Shown piece by piece: positions 28,449 to 36,551 of a DNA stretch of 41,847 nucleotides. The stretch covers positions 1 through 41,847 of the forward strand of contig CAMJQS010000004.1 in assembly GCA_946408105.1 (NCBI GenBank). The letters are read 5' to 3'. A program made the translations under genes and the position numbers. Position 1 is the first letter of the stretch, and every line of letters begins with the position of its first letter. A model generated the notes under the pieces. That model was not told the origin of the DNA. It saw only the letters and a program-made list of their open reading frames with translations, and ran no database searches. Source of the stretch: an uncultured Selenomonadales bacterium. GTDB taxonomy: Bacteria > Bacillota > Negativicutes > Selenomonadales > Selenomonadaceae.

Positions 28449-29193
28449 TAAAAATCACGTCCAAAAAGAGAATGTAAAACGGCAACACCATGGAAATCAT
28501 GCCCGTGCCGATTGTCAGCTGAAGCGGAATGCCGACGACAAAAATATTCATCTGCGGCATCGTTCGCGCAAGGATACCCATTCCCACGTTCGTCAGCAAA
28601 ATTGCAAAAGTCACGGGCATTGCGATTTTCATTCCGTTCATAAAAATTCCCGCCGTCAAATCGTTTATCAGTTGCGGCAGCGAAGTATTCCAGACCATTG
28701 CGTTGAGCGGAATGATTCTGAAACTTTCGGCCAGCGCGGAAATAATCACGTGGTGGCCGTTCGTCACGACAAAATAAATTACCGTCAAGTTGTAAAGAAA
28801 AGAACCGATAAGGCCGGCTTGCTGCTGCGTCGTCGGATCCATCATGCTGACCATTGCGAAGCCGACCTGCATGTCCATGATTTTGCCGGCCATGTTCACT
28901 GCGGAAAGAGTTATGTAGCCGACGAGCCCGATTAGCCAGCCGACGAAAAGTTCCTTGACGACGGTGAACGCGAACAACAAAAGCGTCGCGGGAGCTTCCA
29001 CGACGTACATTTTCACGACGACGGGAAAAAGAATTACAGCCAGTACGACCGCCGCGCATGCTCGTATCTTTATCGAAATGTTCAAGCTGCCCAGGAACGG
29101 CGAAATAAAAAAAATGCCGCTCGTCCGTGTCAGCACAAGCAAAAAGCACGCCACTTGCCCTTGAAGAATGTCGAAAAAATCTACCTCTGTCAA
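28399..29193 (-). CDS. fliR: Flagellar biosynthesis protein FliR
   Basis: FliR is part of the FliP5-FliQ4-FliR1 export-gate core. The sequence is hydrophobic with about six membrane segments and shows GWLIGLVGYITLSAVNMAGKIMDMQVGFAM followed by DPTTQQQ, typical of the family. The TTG at 29193 is preferred because GGAGGT lies 7 bases before it; an earlier TTG at 29208 overlaps the same site. Length is about 264 residues. The 3' end overlaps flhB, and fliQ ends 25 bases upstream. Confidence 0.95.
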   Translation of the reverse strand: MTEVDFFDILQGQVACFLLVLTRTSGIFFISPFLGSLNISIKIRACAAVVLAVILFPVVVKMYVVEAPATLLLFAFTVVKELFVGWLIGLVGYITLSAVNMAGKIMDMQVGFAMVSMMDPTTQQQAGLIGSFLYNLTVIYFVVTNGHHVIISALAESFRIIPLNAMVWNTSLPQLINDLTAGIFMNGMKIAMPVTFAILLTNVGMGILARTMPQMNIFVVGIPLQLTIGTGMISMVLPFYILFLDVIFNEMYANISIALKALAP

Positions 29194-29217
29194 AGCTTCG
29201 ACCTCCAAGCAAGGAGC

Positions 29218-29487
29218 TCAGCCGATACGCGACGGCAAGCCGATAAATATTCCCGAAAAAAATTCAACCATGATTCTAAGCATCCACGGCCCGAAAATTA
29301 AAATCGCCACGAAGACCGCGATAATCTTCGGGATAAATGCGAGCGTCTGTTCTTGAATTGAAGTTGTGGCTTGAAAGACGCTGACCATCAAGCCGACCGT
29401 CAAGCCCAAGCCGAGCATCGGCGCGGAAACAATCAGCACGACCATCAACGCCTCTTGCCCCAGCTGAATTACCAAATCTCCCGACAT
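29218..29487 (-). CDS. fliQ: Flagellar biosynthesis protein FliQ
   Basis: FliQ is an 89-residue protein with two membrane helices and a subunit of the FliPQR export-gate core. It has the family's typical length and the conserved QATTSIQEQTLAFIPK hairpin. The ATG follows AGAGGTG. Upstream lies the interrupted FkbM methyltransferase gene rather than fliP, which is its usual direct neighbour. Confidence 0.96.
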   Translation of the reverse strand: MSGDLVIQLGQEALMVVLIVSAPMLGLGLTVGLMVSVFQATTSIQEQTLAFIPKIIAVFVAILIFGPWMLRIMVEFFSGIFIGLPSRIG

Positions 29488-29507
29488 GACGCACCTCTAA
29501 AAAATTT

Positions 29508-30204
29508 CTAAGCAAATTTAACAAACTGCATGTGCATTTTTGTAATCTGATTCTGCGCGACGAATTGATTTACCTTTGCGAAGTTATAACGGAGATATTC
29601 TTTCTCCGCGGCCACGTAGAATCTGTTTATCGCGAAATCAAAAGCAAAAATATAATCGTTTTCCAAGAGCAAGTCTTCCCATTTATCGTGGCAAGGAATG
29701 TTCGTCCCGGGAAGCGTCGCCTCCATTACAAAAATCCACGGGCGAAATTTATTCCAATCCTTTACGCCTTCAAGGACTTGTCGCTCGTAACCTTCGACGT
29801 CGATTTTGCAGAAGTGAACATCTTGATTCGGGGGGGGGGTATTTTTCGCAAACTTCCGAGAGCGTCAAAATATTTTTCTGACTCTTGCGGGTGTTTTGGT
29901 TTGCGAATTCCGGCAAAAAAGTTGAACCTTCGCCGGCCTCAAAAATTTCAAGCTTGCCGCGTTCGCTGCCCAGACCGACACAAAGATTAATGTCACGCGG
30001 GCGCATTTCAGAAAGGAGCGCGCACTTGTCCGTCAGCGGCTCGATATTAATTCCGTGCCAGCCTCTGTCGTAGAAAAATTTCGTCACGCTGAGTAAAGTG
30101 GGATCGTTCGCGCCGACGTCGATATAAAAGCCTTTGTCAACATCTTTCAGCGCGCAATACAAAATCATATCTTCAAAAAATTGCGCGTAAGATTCAAACC
30201 TCAA
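29508..30204 (-). pseudogene. FkbM-family methyltransferase, frame broken at a C10 tract (probably phase-variable, off state)
   Basis: FkbM-type enzymes are SAM-dependent O-methyltransferases, often acting on sugars or other small acceptors. The 5' part starts at TTG (GGAGGTG, 7 bases) and encodes the SAM-binding YIDVGANDP (about residues 27-35) and INIEPLTDKC. Reading then meets ten C in the coding strand (29830-29839 on +), shifts and stops at 29770 after 144 residues. The rest of the domain continues in another frame: VHFCKIDVEGYERQVLEG, then FVMEATLPGT, down to the stop at 29508. Nine or twelve C would join both parts into a protein of about 231 residues. The gene lies between fliP and fliQ, 14 bases after fliP. 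A sequencing error in the homopolymer is the main alternative to a real off-phase. Confidence 0.85.
29830..29839. repeat. Homopolymer G10 (C10 on coding strand) at the frame break of the FkbM gene
   Basis: Ten consecutive G on the + strand. It is the only long G/C homopolymer noticed in the window and lies exactly where the two halves of the FkbM domain change frame. Confidence 0.95.
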
Positions 30205-30218
30205 TTAAAACACCTCCG

Positions 30219-30959
30219 CTATCGGAAACTTACAATTATCGATTGAATCAGCAAATGCCAGCCGTCAATCATCACGAACAGCAAAATTTTGAACGGCAAA
30301 GAAATCATGACGGGCGGCAACATCATCATGCCCATTGACATCAGCGTCGTGGCGACAATCATATCTATGACGATGAACGGCACGTAGAGCATGAAGCCGA
30401 TTTGAAATGCAGTTTTCAGTTCGCTGATTATGAACGCGGGAATCAGCGTGAACGTCGAGACGTCTTCTTGAGAGTTCGGGCGTTCGGCCTCCGACAAGTT
30501 CACGAACAGTGCCAAGTCCGATTCGCGCGTTTGACGGAACATAAATTCGCGCATGGGTTCGAGGACGTTTGTTATCGCTTCTTCCTGCGAAATTTGTCCC
30601 GCCAGGTAAGGTTGCAAGCCGTTGTCGTTCGCCTGCGACCAGTAAGGAGCCATTATGTAAAACGTCAGGAACATTGCCAACGAGACGATAACTTGGTTCG
30701 GCGGGACGTTTTGAGTGGCCAGCGCGTTCCGCAGGAAGCCGATTATCACAACGATTCGCACGAAGGAAGTCGTCATCATCAAAATTCCCGGCGCGATTGT
30801 CGCCAAAGTTAAAATCGCAATGACTTGCAAAGTCGAGGCGACCTGTTCGGGATTTTCCGCCGTGCCGACTTCCACGTTGACGGACGGAATGAGCGGTGCC
30901 GCCTCCGCGCAGTTCACAAAAAATACGCCGACCGCGCAGATTAAAAAAAATCTTGTCAC
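30219..30959 (-). CDS. fliP: Flagellar biosynthesis protein FliP
   Basis: FliP forms the pentameric pore of the flagellar export gate. The 246-residue protein has an N-terminal signal peptide (about 20 residues ending AEA), as known for FliP, then four membrane helices. Conserved segments are TSFVRIVVIIGFLRNALATQNVPPNQV, PAFIISELKTAFQIGF and MSMGMMMLPPVMISLPFK. Its start overlaps the end of fliO by 4 bases (ATGA), so the two are coupled. The gene is intact, unlike the methyltransferase gene directly downstream. Confidence 0.97.
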   Translation of the reverse strand: MTRFFLICAVGVFFVNCAEAAPLIPSVNVEVGTAENPEQVASTLQVIAILTLATIAPGILMMTTSFVRIVVIIGFLRNALATQNVPPNQVIVSLAMFLTFYIMAPYWSQANDNGLQPYLAGQISQEEAITNVLEPMREFMFRQTRESDLALFVNLSEAERPNSQEDVSTFTLIPAFIISELKTAFQIGFMLYVPFIVIDMIVATTLMSMGMMMLPPVMISLPFKILLFVMIDGWHLLIQSIIVSFR

Positions 30960-31474
30960 TTTCCGCTACCTCTTTTGAAGAGTGGGATTTTCTTAACCAA
31001 ACCCGACAGCGTGCCGAATTCTTGCGAAAACATGTCGCCCGAATTGATTGCTTGCGCGTGCAGGTGTTCGATTAAATTTTTGTCGGTTATCTCGCCCAAA
31101 AGGTTTATGTTGTGGTCAGTCACTCCTAACAAAAACACCCTGCCGGCCATTTCAACTGTGCAGACAGAGCGATTAGGTCCGAGTGGTAAATTTTCCAGAA
31201 TCCTGCCGCCGCTTGCCGCCATACGCGCCGCGTTGAAACGTCCGCCGATAAATCTTGCGGCGAAATACGCCATAACCAGCACGACGGCGAAGACGACCAA
31301 CAGGCTCACAAGATAAGCAAGCGTCGACCACCACGAGACGCCGGTGGGTCTTGGGTCGACTTCCTCGTAGCCTTCCAAGTACCCGCCGGCAGCCTCCCCG
31401 ACAGAGCCGCCAAAGTAAATCAAACAGAAAAGCAAGAGCGCAGCCGGGAGATAAAATTTTATTTTGTCAGTCAT
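30956..31474 (-). CDS. fliO: Flagellar biosynthesis protein FliO
   Basis: FliO is a membrane protein that helps assemble the FliP ring. The 172-residue protein has an N-terminal hydrophobic segment, a second membrane helix (about residues 47-72) and a cytoplasmic domain with ILENLPLGPNRSVCTVEMAGRVFLLGV, the usual FliO pattern. Its ATG overlaps the stop of cheY (TGATG on the coding strand). Position between cheY and fliP matches the usual Firmicute order. Confidence 0.92.
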   Translation of the reverse strand: MTDKIKFYLPAALLLFCLIYFGGSVGEAAGGYLEGYEEVDPRPTGVSWWSTLAYLVSLLVVFAVVLVMAYFAARFIGGRFNAARMAASGGRILENLPLGPNRSVCTVEMAGRVFLLGVTDHNINLLGEITDKNLIEHLHAQAINSGDMFSQEFGTLSGLVKKIPLFKRGSGK

Positions 31475-31836
31475 CAGCCGACGGCTTTGCGCACTGCTTC
31501 AAGCACGCGATCCGCCTGGAAGGGTTTGACGATAAAGTCGCGCGCGCCCGCCTGAATTGCCTCGATAACCATCGCTTGTTGTCCCATGGCACTGCACATG
31601 ACGATTTTGGCTTTCGGGTCAATTTTTCTGATTGCTTTGACTGCCGAGATGCCGTCCATTTCGGGCATCGTAATATCCATCGTCACCAAATCGGGGCGCA
31701 ACTCCGCAAATTTTTCGACTGCCTTCATTCCGTTTTCGGCCTCTCCGACGACCTCATATCCGTTTTTGGAAAGAATATCTTTGACCATCATCCGCATAAA
31801 AGCCGCGTCGTCGACGACCAAAACTCGTACTGCCAT
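31474..31836 (-). CDS. cheY: Chemotaxis response regulator CheY
   Basis: This single-domain receiver of 120 residues, when phosphorylated by CheA, binds the motor switch and changes rotation. The acidic pocket VVDDA, phospho-acceptor Asp in TMDITMPEMDG, Ser/Ala switch (MCSAMG) and Lys in FIVKPF are all visible. The ATG at 31836 (MAVRVLVVDD) behind GGGAGAG fits the fold; the longer open frame upstream adds a non-homologous tail. Its partners FliY and FliM, each with a CheY-binding-like N-terminus, are encoded just upstream. Confidence 0.96.
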   Translation of the reverse strand: MAVRVLVVDDAAFMRMMVKDILSKNGYEVVGEAENGMKAVEKFAELRPDLVTMDITMPEMDGISAVKAIRKIDPKAKIVMCSAMGQQAMVIEAIQAGARDFIVKPFQADRVLEAVRKAVG

Positions 31837-31949
31837 AATACATCTCTCCCGTTTAAAAATTTTTTCAATATCAACATTAATCTTTAGGCTATTGATTATA
31901 ACCGATATTTTGACAATCGGCAAGACTTTAAAACGCCGAAAAAATTTTG

Positions 31950-33176
31950 TCACTTCAAATGGGCGGCGCGTTCGGCGGGCGAAGCAATTTCCGTTATCCT
32001 CACGCCGAAGTTTTCGTCAATGACGACGACTTCGCCTTTGGCAAGGTAATGACCGTTGACCAAAATTTCCACGGGCTCGCCCGCCAATTTATCCAGCTCG
32101 ACGATTGAACCTGTCGCCAAGTCTAAAATTTCTTTTATCGTCTTTTTCGTCCGTCCGAGCTCAACCGTCACTTGTAACGGCACATCAAAAATCAAACCGA
32201 TATTCGCCTCGTTGATTTGCACGGGCTCTGTTGAAAGCGGCGTGAATTGCGCGGGCGACACGGGCATATTTGTCACGACATTTGGTTGCATTTGATTTCC
32301 CCCGTATCCGTAATTCGGCGGCGGCGCGTAACCTTGCGCGGGCTGTGCATATCCTTGCGGCGGAGGCGGCGGAGGATAATTCGGTTGCGGCGCAGGAGCG
32401 GCCGGCGCGGGTTGCGGAGGCGGAGGCGGTGCAGGTGTTGCCTTCGGCGGTGGAGGAGGCGGAGCCGGTTCGGGTTCGGGCTCGTCGCCGCCCATGAGCG
32501 CGTTGACCATTTCTTTTGCGACCTTGACCGTGATAATTTGCATTATCTCGCTGTCAATCAGGCCGTCGACTTCCATGCGGAACGCCGCGCGGACAACGGG
32601 CTCTGTGCTGTCTTTGTCGGGCAGGTCTTCTTTGCCGAAGTCAACCAGATTAACTTTTGGCGGCGAAATATCAATTTTTTTATTGAACATCGTCGACAGG
32701 CTGGTTGCGACTGCGCCCATCATTTGGTTCATCGCTTCGCCGACCGCGCTCAAATGAATTTCGTTAAGTTCGGAATCGGGATTCGTGCCGTCGCCGCCCA
32801 TCATCAAATCGGCGATAACTGCGGCGTCCGTCGCTTGAATTGCAAAGACGTTGTTGCCGTCAATGCCGACGGTGTACGCGACCTCGACGACAAGATAGGG
32901 CAACGGATAATGCTGTTGGATGACGTTCATCGGCGCGACGGAAACCGAAGGCGTCGTTATGGAAACTTTGTGACCGAGCAGGGTGGAAAGAGTCGTTGCC
33001 GCGCTGCCCATTGAAATATTTCCGATTTCGCCGAGCGCGTCCTTTTCCATTGCGGACAAAAGCTCTTCGCTTTCGTCGCCCGATAAAGCGTCGCCGCCCG
33101 ACGAATTGTCGTTTGAATCGCCGCCGGCTCCCGACAGCAGAGCATCAATTTCAGCTTGAGACAAATCACTCATCAT
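31950..33176 (-). CDS. fliY: Flagellar motor switch phosphatase FliY
   Basis: FliY combines a CheC-like CheY-P phosphatase with a C-terminal FliN-like switch domain, the arrangement used by Bacillus and many Firmicutes in place of FliN. It begins with a CheY-binding-type peptide (LSQAEIDALLSGA). Two phosphatase E..N signatures follow (LGEIGNISMGSAATTL and VGEAMNQMMGAVATSL). Then comes a long Pro/Ala/Gln-rich linker (about residues 230-310) and the FliN domain (VPLQVTVELGRTKKTIKEIL). The start codon is one of two adjacent ATGs overlapping the fliM stop; 33176 is 9 bases behind AAGGAGAGG. An ATG at 33185 is too close to that site. Confidence 0.95.
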   Translation of the reverse strand: MMSDLSQAEIDALLSGAGGDSNDNSSGGDALSGDESEELLSAMEKDALGEIGNISMGSAATTLSTLLGHKVSITTPSVSVAPMNVIQQHYPLPYLVVEVAYTVGIDGNNVFAIQATDAAVIADLMMGGDGTNPDSELNEIHLSAVGEAMNQMMGAVATSLSTMFNKKIDISPPKVNLVDFGKEDLPDKDSTEPVVRAAFRMEVDGLIDSEIMQIITVKVAKEMVNALMGGDEPEPEPAPPPPPPKATPAPPPPPQPAPAAPAPQPNYPPPPPPQGYAQPAQGYAPPPNYGYGGNQMQPNVVTNMPVSPAQFTPLSTEPVQINEANIGLIFDVPLQVTVELGRTKKTIKEILDLATGSIVELDKLAGEPVEILVNGHYLAKGEVVVIDENFGVRITEIASPAERAAHLK

Positions 33177-34173
33177 CAGCCGCATCCTCTCCTTTTTGCA
33201 CGACTTGAGTTATTTGCACCGCCAGCTTTTTGCCGAAAGTGCCGGGTCTGCAGAGGAATTTTGCATTCGTGCCGACCATGCAGGGGAAATCTTCTTTAAC
33301 TTTTGTATTGAGTTGAAGCACGTCGCCGAAACCCAACGTCAGGAATTCGCGAATCGTAATTTGCACGCGCCCGACTTCGACGACGAACGGAACTTTTGTG
33401 TTGTTGAGTTTTTTGCGGATAATTTCTGCGTAGCCGCTCTTGTCGTCTTTGGCGGCGGAGGCGGCAACCCAGAAAGTCGTCGTCAACTTCGACATAATCG
33501 GCTCCAAGACGAGATAAGGAATACAAATATTCATCAAGCCTTCGACTTCGCCAAGTTTGGCGTTCATCGTGACGACAACGACCATATCATTCGGCGGGAC
33601 GATCTGCGTGAACTGCGGATTTGATTCCGTCGCCTCAAGCACGGGGTTCATCGGCGTGACGTTCGACCAGGATTCTTTGAAACGCTCCATCGCCGAATTG
33701 ACGAAGCGGCGCATGACCGCATCTTCAATTTCTGTGAGGACGCGCGTTTTTATTGCCGTGGTGCCGTCGCCGCCGAACACGCGGTCGAGATAAGCAAAGG
33801 CGATTTCGCTGCTCAATTCAAAGATTATGTTGCCTTTAAGAGGCGGGACGCCGAGTATCGTTATCACGCTTGGATTGAACAGCGATTGAACGAATTCTTG
33901 ATAAGTGGACTGTTCGACCGAGGCCACGTCGACATTAACCAACGTGCGCAGGTGCGAGCTCATGTAAGTGTTCAGCAGGCGCGCAAAACTTTCGTGGAGC
34001 ATGTAAAGCGTGCGGATTTGGTCTTTGGAAAATTTATCGGGGCGTTTGAAGTCGTAGGTTTTAATTTTCCGAGTAGTTTCTTCCTTCTTCAGTTGCTCCA
34101 AGTCGGTTGATTCGTCATTGGCGGCACGAAGCAGCTCATCTATCTGCTCTTGAGTTAATACGTCAACGGACAA
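33166..34173 (-). CDS. fliM: Flagellar motor switch protein FliM
   Basis: FliM is the middle C-ring protein that receives CheY-P. The N-terminus MSVDVLTQEQIDELL is the CheY-binding peptide, and the CheC-like middle and SpoA C-terminal domains follow (335 residues). Recognisable are YDFKRPDKFSKDQIRTLYMLHE and a GGDG loop. Start is TTG behind GGGAGGGAAAG; it gives exactly the family N-terminus. The stop overlaps fliY and fliL lies 15 bases upstream. Confidence 0.97.
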   Translation of the reverse strand: MSVDVLTQEQIDELLRAANDESTDLEQLKKEETTRKIKTYDFKRPDKFSKDQIRTLYMLHESFARLLNTYMSSHLRTLVNVDVASVEQSTYQEFVQSLFNPSVITILGVPPLKGNIIFELSSEIAFAYLDRVFGGDGTTAIKTRVLTEIEDAVMRRFVNSAMERFKESWSNVTPMNPVLEATESNPQFTQIVPPNDMVVVVTMNAKLGEVEGLMNICIPYLVLEPIMSKLTTTFWVAASAAKDDKSGYAEIIRKKLNNTKVPFVVEVGRVQITIREFLTLGFGDVLQLNTKVKEDFPCMVGTNAKFLCRPGTFGKKLAVQITQVVQKGEDAADDE

Positions 34174-34188
34174 GTTCTTTCCCTCCCG

Positions 34189-34728
34189 TCATTGCAAGAG
34201 GAAACTCGTAATGTAAACGTCATAGACGGAGCCTCCGCCGAGTGCGGCGTTGAGCGCGTCTTTGAGTTGCTTTTTAAATTCGTCTTGCTTGTCGGCGTCG
34301 AAGTCTTCAATGGAAGTCGCGCGCAAAAATTGTGTGGCCACGTCGTTTACTTTAACTTCGGCGTCGGGCTGAAGGGCGTGCGTGTCCTCGTTTATGATAG
34401 CCTTTTTGACGGGGTTAAACTCGACGATGATGCTTGCCTTCAAATATTTTCCGCTGCGCGGGCCGCCGACGTTGACGAGGATACCTTCTTTTGGGTCGCC
34501 CAGCTTAACGAAAACACCCGCGTCGTGATAGCGCGGCCCCGAATCTTCTTCCTCCGAGCCGCTGCCGGAAACGTCGCCCATAACTTTTGTCACGACGAAA
34601 AGCGAAATGCCCGCCGCCAAAGCCAAGCCGACTATCACGAGCACGACGATTAAAATTATTGTTTTCTTCTTAGACGATTTGGCAGGAGGAGCGGCTGTTG
34701 TCTCGACTTCCTTTTCTTCATCCGGCAT
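34189..34728 (-). CDS. fliL: Flagellar basal body-associated protein FliL
   Basis: FliL is a single-pass inner-membrane protein that supports stator function. The 179-residue protein has a short charged cytoplasmic N-terminus with a Lys run, one membrane helix (about residues 24-46), an acidic linker (SGSEEEDSG) and the extracytoplasmic FliL domain ending in VYDVYITSFLLQ. The start ATG follows GGAGGG. It lies between flbD and fliM as in other Firmicutes. Confidence 0.92.
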   Translation of the reverse strand: MPDEEKEVETTAAPPAKSSKKKTIILIVVLVIVGLALAAGISLFVVTKVMGDVSGSGSEEEDSGPRYHDAGVFVKLGDPKEGILVNVGGPRSGKYLKASIIVEFNPVKKAIINEDTHALQPDAEVKVNDVATQFLRATSIEDFDADKQDEFKKQLKDALNAALGGGSVYDVYITSFLLQ

Positions 34729-34746
34729 AACTTTTTCCCTCCACGG

Positions 34747-34947
34747 TTAAAATTGTCTCAAGGCGCGGCGATATTTCATCACGCGGCGCACCACTTCGTC
34801 GGCAGGTTCTTCGACGATAAGTTTCTTTTCGTTCACCAAAGTGATTACCGTGTCGGGCGTCGTCTCGATTGTTTGAATCAGTTCCGCGTTGAGGATAAAC
34901 TCGCCGCGCTTCTTCGAGTCCGAATTAAATCTCGTGAGCTGTATCAT
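34747..34947 (-). CDS. flbD: Flagellar protein FlbD (SwrD family)
   Basis: This small 66-residue FlbD-type protein, called SwrD in Bacillus, is reported to raise flagellar motor power. The conserved start MIQLTRFN and TPDTVITLVNEKKLIVEE are typical. The ATG follows AGGAGG. It is the first gene of the flagellar transcript in this window, with a good promoter upstream. Genes that normally precede it (flgD, flgE) are not here, so the flagellar regulon is split. Confidence 0.9.
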   Translation of the reverse strand: MIQLTRFNSDSKKRGEFILNAELIQTIETTPDTVITLVNEKKLIVEEPADEVVRRVMKYRRALRQF

Positions 34948-35043
34948 GAATTGACCTCCTGTATCAGTGCATTTTATAAAAAAAAACTTCGCCGCAAATT
35001 TTCAAAACCCTTTAATAGGCAAACCAAAAATTTCGCAAAAATA

Positions 35044-35071
35044 ATTTTACACCGCCGCGCCGCTTTGTCAA
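35044..35071 (-). promoter_or_regulatory. Promoter of the flagellar operon
   Basis: On the minus strand TTGACA (35071-35066), 16 bases, then TAAAAT (35049-35044) form a housekeeping-type promoter about 100 bases before flbD. No sigma-28-type sequence was recognised. It ends 8 bases from the -35 of the divergent ATPase promoter. Confidence 0.65.
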
Positions 35072-35079
35072 TACGCCGC

Positions 35080-35108
35080 TTGATAAAAGCCGCCGCGTGT
35101 TATACAAT
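35080..35108 (+). promoter_or_regulatory. Promoter of the divergent ATPase gene
   Basis: TTGATA (35080-35085), 17 bases, TACAAT (35103-35108). It lies back to back with the flagellar promoter. Confidence 0.6.
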
Positions 35109-35139
35109 CGAAAAAATTTTTGGAGCGTGGTGAATTCCC

Positions 35140-36285
35140 TTGGAGGAAAATTTTTATTTGGAAAAACTTTTGAAGCTGAAAAATAATTTCTCCGTGAAAA
35201 TAATTTCGGGCGTGCGCGGCGTCGGCAAAACTTCTTTGCTGAAAAATTTCGCGGAACATTTGCGAGCGGAAGGCGTCGCCGAAGACGAAATTATTTTTGT
35301 CGACTGTTCGGCCGAAGACCGCCCGAAAGATTTTCAAGCGTTTTATGAATTCGTCGAGGCGCAAACTTTTGAGCGGGAAAAATTTTTTTTGCTCGTCGAT
35401 GACTTCGACCGCGTGGCCGAGGGCGAAAAGGCAATCAACGCGCTGTTCGTGAGTTCTCCCGCCGAAATTTATTTGACGGTTTCGAGTGAAGCCTTTGCCG
35501 AAAAAATTTCCGCGCTCCTTCCCGAAAACTGCGACGCGCTGAAAATTTATCCGCTGTCTTTAGTCGAATGCGCAAAATTTTCTTCGGCGGAAGACGCGCT
35601 GAAAAATTATCTGCACTTCGGCGGGCTGCCCGGCGCACTCGGCGCGGACGAAAAATTTTTGCCGAAACTTTTGCGCGGACTGACTTACGAAATCATGTTC
35701 GACCTGCTGGAAAAAAATTCACTTCAACGCGCGGAGCTTTTCCGTTTGCTCATGGAGACTTTGGCGCAAAATGCCGGCAAGCCGACCACCATAACTTCCA
35801 TGGCGAATCGTTTGATAAAGTTCAGCACGGCATTGAGCACCTTCAAAAATTATTTTGCTTGCGGCGCGAGTCTCTTCCGAAAAATTCCGCGCTTCGACAT
35901 CAAGACAGAAAAATTTTTGCCGGGCGCAGAAAAATTTTACTGCGTCGACAACGGAATACTTTTCGCGCTGAACCCGAAGGCCGACGAAAATATTTTGATT
36001 GATAACGCGGTTTGCGTCGAGCTTTGGCGGCGCGGCTGTTCGGTGAGCAGCGGGAAGTTCGGCGCGATGGATATAACTTTTGTGGCGGAGCGCGACGGCG
36101 AAAAATTTTTCGTCCAGGTTTTGCCGACGAGCGGACTCAGCGCACAAAGAGCCACGCGACCTCTGCGAGCACTGCCCGCCGACGCGAAAAAATTTTTAAT
36201 CACTTTGAAGCGCGAAAAAAAATTCGACGGCGTGACGAACATAACCTTGCGAGATTTTCTTTTGGACGCCGAAAAAATTTTTTAA
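35140..36285 (+). CDS. AAA-type ATPase with DUF4143-like C-terminus
   Basis: This 381-residue protein is of the AAA_14/DUF4143 type, P-loop ATPases common in anaerobes and archaea whose job is unknown. It shows YLEKLLKL at the N-terminus, the Walker A GVRGVGKTS (24-32), the Walker B stretch FFLLVDDFDRV, an LVECAKFSSAEDALKNYLHFGGLPG segment typical of the family, and a C-terminal nuclease-fold-like part (DITFVAERDGEKFFVQV). The start is TTG at 35140, which keeps the family YLEKL. A later TTG at 35158 behind GGAGG is possible but would remove it. It is divergent from the flagellar operon and has no obvious functional partner. Confidence 0.85.
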   Translation: MEENFYLEKLLKLKNNFSVKIISGVRGVGKTSLLKNFAEHLRAEGVAEDEIIFVDCSAEDRPKDFQAFYEFVEAQTFEREKFFLLVDDFDRVAEGEKAINALFVSSPAEIYLTVSSEAFAEKISALLPENCDALKIYPLSLVECAKFSSAEDALKNYLHFGGLPGALGADEKFLPKLLRGLTYEIMFDLLEKNSLQRAELFRLLMETLAQNAGKPTTITSMANRLIKFSTALSTFKNYFACGASLFRKIPRFDIKTEKFLPGAEKFYCVDNGILFALNPKADENILIDNAVCVELWRRGCSVSSGKFGAMDITFVAERDGEKFFVQVLPTSGLSAQRATRPLRALPADAKKFLITLKREKKFDGVTNITLRDFLLDAEKIF

Positions 36286-36475
36286 AAATTTTTTTCAACC
36301 TTGCAGGAATTTTTTCACTAAGGATAGAATATGTTCAACCCTTAAAGATGTCGTTAAAGATTTTTTTCAGATAGATGAGGTCGGTAATGTTTTTCGAGGA
36401 GAGGAGGTTTGTATTATAGGGAAAAAAATTCGCTGTCGCCCGCGTAGAATTTCTGCAGGGACACTTAAAAAAAAC

Positions 36476-36503
36476 TTGTGGAAAAAATTTTCAATGTTAT
36501 AAT
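36476..36503 (+). promoter_or_regulatory. Promoter of the YopX-like gene
   Basis: TTGTGG (36476-36481), 16 bases, TATAAT (36498-36503), about 48 bases before the start. The rest of the 265-base gap 36286-36551 shows no gene or clear RNA structure. Confidence 0.6.
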
Positions 36504-36551
36504 TGCGGGCATGAAATTTTGATTTGTTAAAAAAGTCGGAGGTGTCCTTTC

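Noticed and set aside
36327-36336. GAATATGTTC as a possible LexA box
   Set aside because: It is two bases shorter than the Firmicute consensus and no damage-response gene follows.
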